Source: Gaeumannomyces sp. JS-464
Lineage: Eukaryota > Ascomycota > Sordariomycetes > Magnaporthales > Magnaporthaceae
DNA: 64,000 nt
Direction: 5' to 3'
Assembly (NCBI GenBank): GCA_002197995.1
Contig: NGZR01000006.1
Coordinates: 2,928,105 to 2,992,104 of the forward strand
Shown here: in pieces, positions 21,661 through 31,906 of the stretch
Numbering within the stretch: the stretch's first letter is position 1
Layout of the letters: the number at the start of each line of letters is the position of its first letter
Program-made: the position numbers and the translations under genes
The notes under the pieces: model-generated
What the model saw: the letters and a program-made list of their open reading frames with translations, nothing else
Database searches by the model: none
Told to the model about the DNA's origin: nothing

Positions 21661-23729
21661 TTACGAAGCGGGGACAGCTTCTTCATCAGCGGGTTCATGT
21701 GGCTCGCCCTCGTCCTCACCCACCCAGTCCGCACTTTCCAAGCCTTCCCCTCGGATAGTAAGGCTGCCGAGCCAGCCTAGTAATGCAATCCCTCCAAAGA
21801 GCCCCCAAGCTAGCACCTCGCCACGCGGACGGACCTGACTAGCGAGTGTAAAAAGACCTCCAGAGAGGAAAGGACCGATGCTCCGCCCGGCGGCCGAAAG
21901 GGTTTGCGCAATCCCATTTAGCGTGCCTAGCGTCTCGTGGGAGGGGGCCGAGTTGTTAATCTGCGAGAGAAGCTGTGCGTCAGTAAACCGTGGGAAGTAG
22001 GACCTCCAAGGCGAAGCGAGTAGATGCATGTCTACTCACCAAAAGCATAACACTGGAAAGCCCTCCGACGGCGCAAATGCTCTTCACAACAAGAACAATG
22101 CCCAACTCTGTGTACAGCCAGGCTTTGCCGGTTCCCAGGCCGAACGCAGGCTCGTCCCCGTCGCTCCCTATCCAGGGCATTAAGGCCATGCTGACGGCCA
22201 AGCCGAGGAGCGCAAACTGGTAAGTCCGAAGATTGCCCATGCGGGCTTTAAGCGGCTGGAAGAGAGATACTGGAACAGGATGGTGGCCAGACCAGCGAAC
22301 GAAAGCAGCAGCCCGATAGTTTCCGGCGAGAGCCCGCGGCCGCTGGGCCCAGGAGCGGAGGCGAAGATGGGGTACAAGCTGTTATAAGAGATATTTGCGA
22401 GCTGGAAGACGAGGTAGGTTGCCAGCACAATCACGGTGCGGTGGTTGAGGAGCCGTCGGAAAACGGAGCGCTGCCTCGAAGTCGAGTGCTTATCGTCGTC
22501 GTCGATGGCGGATACGTCAGTCGTCGTCGTCTGTTCGTGCCCACGCAGGGAGCCAAACGGAGTCTGCTCTTCGCTGCTTCCCCCAGGCGCGTTGAGCGGG
22601 GTGAGCGGATCGATGTCGTCGTCGAGGTCGTCATCGTACTCGCCAGGACCAGCCTGGAGTCGGCTCGCGCTCGTCGGCCACCTCGTACTCCAAGACCCCA
22701 TGCGGTCACGCGGGTTGTCTGGCTCGCCCCAAAGCCGGGCAGCCACGGAACGGGCCCACGCAAAGCCGGGCAGGTCGCCCTTGCGGCCAGCCTCGTCCAT
22801 GGTCTCCTCAAACCAGACGGCCAGCACGATGACGGCCGAGACCAGCAAGGCAGCAGACGCCATGTTGGGGAGCAGGAAGGGGTATGCATAGGCCAGCAAG
22901 TCAGCGCCGTCGGGAACGAGCAGGCCACCCAGGGCAGGCCCCGTGATGCCGCCAATGCTGTACATGACGGGGAGCCAGGTGAAGGCGCGGCTCTGGTTGG
23001 AGCGGTCTGTCAGCTCGCCGAGGCAGGTGGGCACGACGGCGGCGTTGCCGTTGAGCAGGCCCATGGCGACGTGCACGACGACCATGTGCCAGTACCGGGT
23101 GCAGAAGCCGAACAGGGCGAAGCAGGCAGCGAGCAGGGCGGATCCCAGCAGCAGCACGGGCTTGCGACCAACGCGGTCGCACAGTGCGCCCCACATCAGG
23201 TTGGTGGTTAGCTGGGCGAGGGCAAAGGCCGAGGCCAGCAGGCCGACATAAAGCCCCGTCTGGGCCTCAGGGATCTCGTCCATGGCGCGGACCATGGCGG
23301 GCAGGTAGGGCGAGATGGAGTTGAGCGCCGTCTGCTCGGCCAAGCTGAGCAGGGCCAGCAGCGCGAGCTGCCGGAGAGGGAGGAGTGTCGGGCCGCCGGA
23401 GCGAGCGGCATTATCGGGCTCGTCGTCGTCGGAAAGGGCCGTCGCCGGGCATCGGAGCCCATGGCGTCGTCGAACGAGCGGTTGGGATCGCCAGGGGTCT
23501 TGGGCGGGGCGGTTGGGAAGGTCTGGTAGCCCGAGTTGCGCCGCAGGCTGGCGGCCAGCGAGGAGCGGCGGCACGACCCCCAGAAGCCGCCATCGTCGTA
23601 GGAGCTGAGCGAGGGAAACGGCGATCCGGCGTGGAAGGAGCCCGAGGCCAGGCGGAGCGATGGTCGAGACGGGGAGGAGGCCGCGGGTGCCGAGGCCGCC
23701 GCGGCGCCGATCAGGTTAGGGTGCACCAT
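21661..23729 (-). CDS. MFS transporter (YCR023C/ZRT-like clade), two frameshifts
   Basis: A major-facilitator permease of the fungal group related to yeast YCR023C. ATG at 23729 opens a Ser/Pro-rich cytosolic N-terminus (GFWGSCRRSSLAASLRRNSG). The membrane part starts LALLALLSLAEQTALNSISP and includes the loop signature LMWGALCDRVGRKPVLLLG. An acidic central loop (YDDDLDDDIDPL) follows, then the second half. A 79-bp phase-0 intron at 21961-22039 joins SSVMLL to INNSAPSHETLGTLNGIAQT. The end is acidic, stop at 21661. Two defects break the frame: a one-base shift near 23425-23460 and an extra dinucleotide in a GA run at 22260-22267. Without them the protein would be full length. Either a very recent pseudogene or consensus error. 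Substrate unknown. Confidence 0.85.
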
Positions 23730-24568
23730 CACAGGGGAGAGAGTGCAGGCTCAGCAGCAGGCGCCGGCCGGGGTTCGAGTGGGAATCGCGTCGGCGGTCG
23801 AGGCTATCATGTACGAGGCGAATTGGCAACTGGTTCGAGGGATGGGCTGGAGGGAACTGGACGAGGCAATTTCAGGAGCCCATCGGTCGCGTTGCAACGC
23901 TGCAGGATTTTCGCCGAGGTGGGGGGCCTTCAGTGGGCTGGTGTCTGTGTCTGGCGCTTGTGTCTGGTGCCTGCAGCGCAACGCACGACGTGAACGAAGA
24001 GAGCGGGCGGATCGACGCTGATCACGGCAGGCCGAGACGCTAGCAGAGGCCATAAATAAATGGCGACACGCCAACGGTCCCGGGATTTGTCGGGGGCAAG
24101 GGGCGACAGAGCTGCATGCATTTCTGCAGGTCGCGCACGATGGAATCTCGGCTTTTGTGGTGCATTTGGATCCTGTTCTGTGCTGCGTTGCAGCCTGTGG
24201 TCGGTGATGCCGGTCGAGGGTGCTCTCCCGCTCCACTGGATTGAAGTAGCGCGACATGTCGCCATCTGGACCCGCTGAAATGGGGCTGCTTGGTGGGTCG
24301 CGTCATCGTGTTTCAGTGGGCATGGCCAGAACATTGATTGGGACGCCATGTGCGATGCCTTGTGCCAGAGAAACTTTCTGCTTTATTTTTCCTTCTTCAT
24401 TTCTTAACCCTACCTAGGTATGTTCCTTTTTCTCCTGCCTGCCTGCCTGTCATTTGCTTCTGCGAAAACAACAAGGTCCGGGGATACTGTCCATCACTGG
24501 TTGGAACCGGTCTGTGCTACCGTCACTGTTCCGCGCCGTCGCTGCTTCTTGCCCACACAGCCCGCCCT
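23730..24568. other. Intergenic (upstream of MFS, downstream of SRPBCC gene)
   Basis: No gene is recognisable. It contains the MFS upstream region and the 3' flank of the SRPBCC gene. Confidence 0.55.
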
Positions 24569-25202
24569 CTACTGCTTGGCCACCGCGGCGGCAAGGTCGG
24601 CGAGAGCCTCGCGGCGCTTGAACTTGGCATCCTCGATGACTCCTGTGGTTTTGTGCCCGTGTCAGTGTCAGTGGCCAGCCACCTTGCTCGCCTCGCTGCT
24701 GTCGCTCTGTCTCGGCTGGGGTGCCACGGCCTGTCTTGGGCCTGGCCTGGAACCACGACTTACCAGCATCGGCATCGCTCGAGAACTGGCCGCTCCACTG
24801 CACAAACGTGTGGCCCTCGTGCTTGCCCGACGTGATGGGGAAGAGGTGCACGGTGCTGAGGACCGACGTGTACGACAGCTCGGGCGACGCCGTGATGACC
24901 GAGTAGGTGATGTAGTGGTTGATGGTCTGTTTCTAGTCAGCCTGTGTATCTATCTCCTAGGTTGCGGACGCCCGCCCTACCGAGTGCTCCTCCTGCTTGA
25001 CCTCGAGGACGGTGCCGTCCTTGAATGTCCACTTGACCAGGTCCGTGTCGGGCGACGCGCCCTTGACCCACTCGCTCTTGTCGAGCTTGCTCCAGAACTT
25101 GCCAAAGTCCTGCAGCTTGATCAGGTGCCAGACCTGGGCGAGCGGCGCGTCGATGACGGCCGACTCGACCACGCTGGCGGCGGTGGGGATCTGGGAGGTC
25201 AT
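24569..25202 (-). CDS. SRPBCC / polyketide-cyclase-like (START fold) protein, three exons
   Basis: A small 152-residue cytosolic protein of the SRPBCC (Bet v 1/polyketide_cyc2-like) superfamily, which binds hydrophobic ligands in a helix-grip fold. Exons are 25202-24981, 24926-24764 and 24642-24569, with introns of 54 bp (CTGAC branch just before the AG) and 121 bp. The spliced length is 153 codons with no stop. The N-terminus MTSQIPTAASVVESAVIDAP and the pattern PLAQVWHLIKLQDFGKFWSK are typical of the fungal family. It ends KRREALADLAAAVAKQ. The SDR gene upstream has the same orientation, spaced about 400 bp, so a functional pairing is possible but unproven. The ligand or reaction cannot be told from sequence. 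Gene model confidence is high. Confidence 0.88.
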
Positions 25203-25609
25203 TCTGGGCGTTGCGTTATGCTGCCGTGCTCTGCTCTGGTGGTGGTTGTCGAGATGTTTCTCGTCTGTAGCTGTTACTACGGACGATCTGATGATTTCGT
25301 TCGTTGGTGACGGAATCTAGATCTTTGCCATGCACTTTGTTCGACAATGAATTTTGCCCGGCGTTGATTGTTCGTTCCAACTCTTTTCCAACCCAACTTG
25401 GTTGCTTGAGCAGTCTGCCCGCACTTGCATGATGACGTCGGTCTGCACTACGACGCTTGTGCTTGTGGCAGGTGGGGACGCCACCTTGATGGCACAACGG
25501 GCGGGGGTGACAGCACTAGGCGACTCTCCACAGACAGACATCCAAAAAAGGAAGGCACAGATCGAGATTCGAGGAGATTAGACCTAAGGCATCTAAAACA
25601 TTGCAGCCC

Positions 25610-26395
25610 CTATCCATCACACCAGCAACGCCCCGCCGTCAGTCCCAGCGACACTCCCGACGCGTTCCCGTCCTTCATCAGCCACAGGTACGCCTCGGCC
25701 ACGTCCTCAACCTGCCCCGCCTTGCCGGTAGGCACCGTGGCCTCGGCCGCCTCGAACACGCGCTTTTTGGCCTCGGCGCCCAGCCCGTCCCACAAGCCCG
25801 TGTCCACGATGCCAGGCCGCACCATGTTGACGCGGACGGGCGCCATCTCGACCGCCAGCGCCCGCGTCATGGCCTGGATGCCGCCGGCCAGGAAGGTCAC
25901 CATGGCGAACCCCTTGACCGGCCGCTCCGAAAGAGTCCCGCCCGTCAGCGTCAGGCTGGACGCCCGGGTGGGCGGCAGGTGCCGCGCCGCGACCTTGGCA
26001 AGCGCCAACTGAGCGATCATGCGGAGCTGGATTGCGGCGTGCGCCTGCGCGGGCTTAACCTCGCTCAGGGGCGTCGTGGTGATATTGTCGGCGGCCGTGA
26101 GGACGACGTGGTCCACCGGGGCGGCCTGTTTGGCAGCTTGGAAGAGCTGCTCCAGGTTCGCCTCGATGGTGTCGACGCCGGATAGGTCGCACGAGATGCC
26201 CGAGATGCGCTGTGAATCAGCGCCTGTGGAGGATTGCAGTTCAAGCACTGCCGAAGCCAGCCGGGCCTCGGACGACGACGAGATGGTGACGCGGGCGCCG
26301 GCCTCGAGCGACGCAGCCGCGACGGCCTTGCCGATGCCAGCAGAACCGCCGATGACAAGCACGTGCTTGTCCTGAAGCTTGTTGTACTTGGCCAT
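25610..26395 (-). CDS. Atypical short-chain dehydrogenase/reductase (no YxxxK motif)
   Basis: A 261-residue single-exon Rossmann protein. The cofactor motif is VLVIGGSAGIGKAVA (GGSAGIG at 16-22), followed by an SSSSEARL segment that would suit NADP binding. The usual catalytic Tyr-x-x-x-Lys is missing: the corresponding stretch reads KGFAMVTFLAGGIQAMTRAL, after LTGGTLSERP. This matches a divergent SDR subgroup that lacks the classical Tyr. The C-terminus looks frameshifted: the expected ending GTDGGALLV is present in the next frame (stop at 25617), and a GGGG-to-GGG loss would explain it. ATG 26395 fits the family start (MAKYNKLQDKHVLVIGG). Substrate unknown. Confidence 0.85.
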   Translation of the reverse strand: MAKYNKLQDKHVLVIGGSAGIGKAVAAASLEAGARVTISSSSEARLASAVLELQSSTGADSQRISGISCDLSGVDTIEANLEQLFQAAKQAAPVDHVVLTAADNITTTPLSEVKPAQAHAAIQLRMIAQLALAKVAARHLPPTRASSLTLTGGTLSERPVKGFAMVTFLAGGIQAMTRALAVEMAPVRVNMVRPGIVDTGLWDGLGAEAKKRVFEAAEATVPTGKAGQVEDVAEAYLWLMKDGNASGVSLGLTAGRCWCDG

Positions 26396-27134
26396 GTCAG
26401 ATGTGGTAGGTTTCGTTTGCTTGACCAGGGTGTTTGAAGGGCTGGAGTCTGATGCTATGGAAGGGATGGTGCCCGCCAAGATACGGTCAACTTCCAACAC
26501 TGCCGCCTCGAGTATTTATGCATCTGCCATGCGTGACATTAATCCCGCGAAACTAAACGGGCCGGAGTCGGATGCCTCCCAATCTCCGCAGGCGACGTTC
26601 TTCCGACACATGTGTATAAGTTGCGCTGGTCGCTGAAAAGAACGTATATAAAATCCTGGGCTGGATGGAAACAAGCCGCCCTACTCTACTTCATGGCCTA
26701 ATGTGACGGAGCATCGTTTAAACCCGTCCACCCGCGGTGCTGAGCGTGGATTACTAAATCGTAATAAATAACCCTAACCCTAGCCATAACTCGCTTTCCC
26801 GACGGGCATCATATTCGATTTATCACCGAAGAGCCCAACGGCGAGGAAGCTAAACCACAGCTTGAAAGCGGCGCACCTAACGCCGAGTTACTCAGCACCC
26901 ATCCCTTTCGGCCGCGTACTTTCCGCAGCCCAGCCTCCGCCAGGGCAGCTGCCCCAGGGTTACATAAATCATGTTCGCCAATTGTCCGGGGCGAGCCTTG
27001 TTTCCGGCGGGAGCCGCAAGTGGCGGGAGATGTGGGGAGTCCAAATGCAGTACAGCGGAGCTAACGGACCTAAGCAGGAGATTCCGAAAGCCACATGCCA
27101 TAATGCGTGGGTGGCACTCTGGGTGCATAAAATA
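26396..27134. other. Intergenic with a short telomere-like motif
   Basis: No gene seen. Positions about 26767-26780 read AACCCTAACCCTAG, two copies of the CCCTAA telomeric unit on the plus strand. A TATA-like GTATATAAAAT lies near 26644-26654. Otherwise unremarkable. Confidence 0.55.
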
Positions 27135-28721
27135 TCATCCAAGAAAGTTCTTCACGCTCCCGCCGATGTTTTTCAGGTCTAAAAGGAAAGTGTCGTGCCC
27201 AAACATGCTCTGCTCCTCGCTCAGCTCGACGTGCGTGACGCGGCAGTTTCCGACAAGCCGTAGCGTGTCGGCCACCTCGCGCTGCTGCCAGGCCGGGAAC
27301 AGAATGTCGCTGGCAACCCCCATGACGAGCGTTGGCGTATCTCTGAGCACAGAAAGGCCCTTGACCAAGTCGGCTGGTGGCTGTGGTGAGGTCGTAGCTG
27401 CCGATCCCAAGCTGTTCGACGGGATCGCGTCCGCCTCTGTGGATTCTTCCTGTTCTTCGTACGGGATGTCAGGCAGCGTCAAGCTGCAGGCCGCCATTTC
27501 GGCAGGTGTCGCCTGCTCGCCTGACGTCAAACGCTGCTCGCGCTCGCCTCGCCTGGCAGCGGCAGCAGTCTGTGTCTCGGCGCCCAGATCGAACAGGTCC
27601 ATTGCCTTGCTGACGTACAGGAGGCTATTCGGGTCATAAGTCAGGCAGAACTTCTCGCCGGCGTGGTCGAGGTACGTCTCGATCAGAAAATCAGGGCACA
27701 GCGCCGGCGGCTTGGTCGGGTCGGCGCGGCGGCGGCCGAAGCGCTGCTCCCACTCGGGACCGGACCTGTAGGTGACGGTGGCAATCTCGCGGGCCAGCTT
27801 CATGCCGGCGTGGGGCGGGACGCGGCTGCCGTCGTAGTAGAAGCCGCGGTTCCAGTTGGGGTCCATCATGAGCACCTGTCGTTGCGTGTGGCGCATGGCG
27901 ATGCTGTAAGGGTGACTGCGGGCGCAACCGCTGATGCTGACGACGCGACCGACGCGCGCGGGAAACAAGGTGGCGGCGGCCAGCGACTGCATGCCGCCCA
28001 TGGAGGAGCCGACGGACGCGTGCAGGCGGTCGATGCCCAGAGAGTCGAGCAGCCGGAACTGGGCGCGCACCATGTCCTCGAGAGTCAGGATCGGGAAGCG
28101 GGTTGCGTAGCGGGCGCCGTCGGCCGGGTCGACGCTGGAGGGGCCCGTGGAGCCGTAGCAGCCGCCGATGACGTTGGTGCAGATGACAAAGTGCTTGTCG
28201 GTGTCGAGGGCGCAGCCTGGCCCAATAAAGCACTCCCACCAGCCGGGCTGCGGGTTAGCATCAGTCGACTTGGCGTGCGAGGAGGCCGAGAGCCCCGTGT
28301 GGAGGAGGATGGCGTTGGAGCGGTCGGCGTTGAGGGCGCCCCAGGTCTCGTAGGCGATGTGGAACTCGGGGAGGATGCCGCCCCAGTCGAGCAGCAGTGG
28401 CTCGCGGCAGTGGAAGTTGAGGGTCGCGCCGGCCGTGTACGAGGGCTCGGGCCCCGTCGAGTCGGATCGGCCGGTCGAGGCTGAGCGGGCGGCGGCCTCG
28501 CTCAGCCTGGCCGAGCGGCTTTCGAGCGCGTCGAGGCAAGGGAAGGCCATGGCCGGGTTGGAGGCGCTGCTGCTCCATCGCGCGGGCTGGAGGCGAAGCT
28601 GCCTACGCGGCGGCTGGCGGGACTCGAGGGTTGCTGCAAGGGCGCGGCGACTGGTTCCAGGGGCAGGAGAAAAGGGGCGGGCTTGCCCAAATCGGGCGCT
28701 GAGGCATCGCTGGGCCTTCAT
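27135..28721 (-). CDS. cysA: Serine O-acetyltransferase of the homoserine-acetyltransferase (alpha/beta hydrolase) family, mitochondrial
   Basis: A 528-residue single-exon alpha/beta hydrolase acyltransferase. It matches the fungal CysA/Cys2 serine O-acetyltransferase clade, which evolved from homoserine O-acetyltransferase and makes O-acetylserine for cysteine synthesis. The first about 57 residues are Arg/Ser-rich without acidic residues up to the thirties, like a mitochondrial presequence. Family blocks: [36 protein letters not shown], and [20 protein letters not shown]. Nucleophile Ser240 sits in [11 protein letters not shown]; Asp472 (GVASDILFP) and His509 (SMFGHDTF) complete the triad. 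A variable insert at about 380-450 is usual in this clade. Homoserine O-acetyltransferase is the main alternative. The promoter has an inverted pair of CACGTG boxes, which fits sulfur regulation. Confidence 0.9.
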   Translation of the reverse strand: MKAQRCLSARFGQARPFSPAPGTSRRALAATLESRQPPRRQLRLQPARWSSSASNPAMAFPCLDALESRSARLSEAAARSASTGRSDSTGPEPSYTAGATLNFHCREPLLLDWGGILPEFHIAYETWGALNADRSNAILLHTGLSASSHAKSTDANPQPGWWECFIGPGCALDTDKHFVICTNVIGGCYGSTGPSSVDPADGARYATRFPILTLEDMVRAQFRLLDSLGIDRLHASVGSSMGGMQSLAAATLFPARVGRVVSISGCARSHPYSIAMRHTQRQVLMMDPNWNRGFYYDGSRVPPHAGMKLAREIATVTYRSGPEWEQRFGRRRADPTKPPALCPDFLIETYLDHAGEKFCLTYDPNSLLYVSKAMDLFDLGAETQTAAAARRGEREQRLTSGEQATPAEMAACSLTLPDIPYEEQEESTEADAIPSNSLGSAATTSPQPPADLVKGLSVLRDTPTLVMGVASDILFPAWQQREVADTLRLVGNCRVTHVELSEEQSMFGHDTFLLDLKNIGGSVKNFLG

Positions 28722-28922
28722 TGTCTTCTCTTCAGGGTGCTACCGCTGCGAACGCAAAGTTGCAGAGTAGCGAAGGCGGGGACTCCCCATCGTCGCGAGA
28801 AGTAGTTTTCTCCATGCTGCCAAAAACGCCGCGACCGGATATCGGCCTTGATCGATGGCGTGGAGACTAGGCAAGCCGCCATCCCACACTGGTTTTGCAA
28901 GACGACACTGATCTCGTCATCG

Positions 28923-28975
28923 CACGTGACCCAAGGAACTCGGCTGGCTGACCAAGCAGCATGCTGGGTCACGTG
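28923..28975. promoter_or_regulatory. Inverted pair of E-boxes upstream of serine O-acetyltransferase
   Basis: CACGTGACCCA at 28923-28933 and its exact reverse complement TGGGTCACGTG at 28965-28975 are separated by 31 bp. They lie about 200-255 bp upstream of the ATG at 28721. TCACGTG is the Cbf1-type site that controls methionine/sulfur genes in yeast; the role here is inferred. Confidence 0.6.
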
Positions 28976-29081
28976 GACGCGCACGGTTGTTGCAATCCGC
29001 CTCTTGTCTCTGCTTGGCTTTGATGGCCCGTGGGCGCCTCGGAGATCGGCAGCAGGTCACATCCAGGACATTGGCATCGAG

Positions 29082-29517
29082 CGACTTGCTTAGTTAGATC
29101 CCCATGCTCCCCTTAATTAGATCCCATTTCCTAAATGGGTAAGAGGCCCACAACCCGCCAATTGGCCTGGCTGCCCAAATATGTCGGCCACAGCCACAAT
29201 GTGCCACACGTGATCCAAACGCGTTGTCAAACAATTGACGCAACCCGATCACCGCAATTAACGCACAATAACTCAACCCACGGGGCTATCGCTAATATTA
29301 CAGCTATCAATTTCAATAAATTTTTTTCCTCCTATTTCTCATCTGCCTGCGCGCACGGCCTCCGGGGGCGGCTTTGATCAAAACGATCGCTAATTGATTG
29401 CGCTTCGTGTGCTTTGCCTTTACTGTTGGGTATTGTGGCTGTGGCTGACCGCCTCGATCCCATTTAGGAAATGGGGATCTAATTAAGGGGAGCATGGGGA
29501 TCTAACTAAGCAATTCG
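29082..29517. mobile_element. 436-bp MITE with long TIRs and perfect 8-bp target duplication
   Basis: The two ends are inverted repeats of about 58 bp with one mismatch and one indel (left begins CGACTTGCTTAGTTAGATCC; right ends GGATCTAACTAAGCAATTCG). The target duplication GCATCGAG is present on both sides (29074-29081 and 29518-29525). The interior has no coding potential. The element is not RIP-mutated. The 8-bp duplication suggests hAT-type mobilisation. Confidence 0.88.
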
Positions 29518-30690
29518 GCATCGAGGGCTGGGGATCAAACAAAGTTTGACAACGACGCGCGGCGAAATTGAGCAATACGATGGGTGGATGGGCGCTGTCA
29601 CCGTCAGGGTGCAGCTTGCAACCCGCGTACTCCGAGTGCTGGCACTCGACGTGTGTACTGCCACAGCATTGGCTGTGGAAATGCCCGGCTAAAGTGCATG
29701 AATCAATTGTTCAGGGTCCAGCCCAGCAGTTGGCGAGTGGTGGCTGTGTCTGGCTGGCTGGTCGGGATGTCCCGCAGCCACGCTCCACGCACGACAACAA
29801 GCGCCCCAACGTGGACGCCAGCGTGTGCTGGGGTGCCGCGGGCGCTTGTCACGACATGTCCCATTTCGGCCACCAGCCCCGTTGAATCAGATCTCGCTGG
29901 GGTGTTCGGCCTCGTGCGGCATAGATCCACAGCCTGCAGACGCGGCTGCTTACGCCACCCACCGAGTGACTCGCCCCGCGCATTGCCGTCTCCTTTTTCT
30001 CCTTGTCGGGCCCTTTTGTGACTAGTGGCTCGGCATCGTCTGCGGCAGCCACCCAGCTAGACTCGGGGTTCGCCAGGCAGGCCAGCGCCTTCCTGTCGCA
30101 CAAAACCAGCGAGACGCTGTACTGTAGCCCAGGCCGCCCAGGCTCTCTTTGCCCACGAAAACGCATGACCGTGGGCCCTGGACAACTAGCCCCTTGGCCT
30201 CCACCCCCATCGCACGCCCTACCGGGCCCGGCCATTGGGCCCCCGTCGGGTGCCCCCTCGCGGCCAAGGAAGCCAAGGTGAAGAGAGTGACGCGGCGTTT
30301 CCGTTTCTGTCCAACCCAAAAGGCCTGGGGAAATTTGCGAATGGCAGAGAGATGAGCCGACCCCACCAGAATCGGAGAATCGGGGTCCACGGGCGGGAAC
30401 CCTTTGCTTCCTGGACATGGGCTGGATGGTCTGCTGCGCATGCTGCCGTCCCTTGTTGTGTCTCTCATGTTATTCCCTTTTTGCCGCTGTATCTTGGCCC
30501 GGCTGCTTGTCTGGTATCCTTTCCGATTTTGCATTTATTTCCCCGGTTTCCTTCCCTCTGCGGCGTGTTTTTTTTTTTTGCGCTCTTCATCCCGCAAGAC
30601 ACACCCAACTTCCCACATCGCACACCTAGCGACCCTAACTCCCACTTTCGTTCTCTCAGTAATTCGTCTAGGCCCACCAATCCTTTAATC
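29518..30690. other. Intergenic, no gene recognised
   Basis: Unique, GC-balanced sequence without a recognisable protein in any frame. The last about 150 bases are C/T-rich (30560-30690), as is common just upstream of fungal start codons, so they probably form the leader of the CYSTM-like gene. Confidence 0.5.
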
Positions 30691-31151
30691 ATGTCGCAGT
30701 ACCCTCCCCAGGCCTACGGCTCGCCGCCGCCGCCGCCGCCTGGCGCGTATGCTTCCCACCTCCTCAGGGATACCCTGCGCCACAGCAGCCGGTACGTGTG
30801 ATCGCGTCGCCCCGACTGTCGGCAGACAATGGTCCGAGTAGCGACCAAACTCCAACGGCTCCCATGGACCACCGTCTTGCGGCTCCAGCTGACGCTGACC
30901 TCCATCCTTTAGATGGGTTACTACCCGCCCCAGCAGGCACCTCCGCCGCCCCAGGAGGAGCCCAAGAAGGATGGCTGCCTTTACGGATGGTAAGCTGCAC
31001 TTCTGGCTACTATCAATCTGTGGTGTGTTGCTCACGCTGACCGCGTTTCCAGCTTGGCGACCGCGTGTGCTGTTGGCTCTGCGGAGAGTCCTGCATATGC
31101 TGCATTGACTCCTGCTTTGACCTCCTGTGCTGCTGCTGCGACGAATGTTAG
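30691..31151 (+). CDS. Small Pro-rich, Cys-rich CYSTM-like membrane protein, three exons
   Basis: A short protein with a Pro/Tyr/Gln-rich N-terminus and a cysteine-packed C-terminus, the layout of CYSTM stress-tolerance proteins that anchor in membranes by a Cys-rich helix. Exon 1 (30691-30791) encodes MSQYPPQAYGSPPPPPPGAY. Exon 2 (30913-30989) encodes MGYYPPQQAPPPPQEEPKKD. Exon 3 (31053-31151) contains CCWLCGESCICCIDSCFDLL and ends CCCCDEC. Introns are 30792-30912 and 30990-31052, both GT...AG. Two single-base losses break the continuous frame: CCCC to CCC at 30755-30757, and one near 31053-31070. Because each exon keeps its family-like protein sequence, a consensus error or very recent loss is likely. 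Role in stress is inferred only from the domain. Confidence 0.75.
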
Positions 31152-31906
31152 GGGACGGCCACGGCACGATGAGATCAGCGAGGGCTTTGGAACAGAGCGG
31201 CTAGGCTGAAGGACCAGGACGCTTGGAGGTCGAGACCGGGCGCCGACATCAACGAACAACCATCTACAACGACAACGACGTCGAACGACACACGCGAGGG
31301 GTTGGCGCTTAATCGCATGCCGCATTTTTTGTTGCTTTTTTTTTCTTTTTTTTTTTCTTCTTTTGTCTTAATCCGCATCGCAATATACCATCTTGACCAA
31401 GGACAGTCCGTCTACAATCTCGTGATGCTCTTGTCGGGCGGCCCAGCATTAATGCTGGGTTTCGTCAAATGGCCCCGCTCCGTAGCTTCCCATGGTGCCA
31501 TCAAGAATAGCACAACGCCAGGTGTTTCCCCACAATAGCTCTGTGCGCTACAGTGTCGCCTCACGCCAAGGCGGGGCCCATTCGTTGCATGACGGGCCAC
31601 AACTTCCACGTTCGCGCGTACGTACTGCTTGTCACATGTTCGGTCCTGCCGTGTCTCTCCATGTTACTCGTTACAGCTCCTTCCTCTCCAGTCCAACCCG
31701 CTCTCCTTTGCGCTAACCCATCTGCTCCAAATGAAAGCTCACCTCTCCAGCGGTTAATGCCCAGCTTCAACCATCGTCAACACTACCACCGCCTAATCCA
31801 CGCAAGACCATCGCCGCCGAGACCGAATAAACTGATATCGGCCGACCCCAACGCCACCAACTTCCGCCATCAATAGCCTCCTTAACCACCGCCCTCCCTC
31901 GCCAGG
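31152..31906. other. Intergenic, with a T-rich stretch
   Basis: Contains T-rich runs at about 31326-31366 that probably belong to the 3' region of the preceding gene. No other gene seen; the end is the leader of the F-box-like gene. Confidence 0.5.

Noticed and set aside
27663..28484. 273-codon plus-strand frame opposite the serine O-acetyltransferase
   Set aside because: Antisense shadow of a GC-rich gene: Gly/Val/Arg-rich, with no family resemblance.
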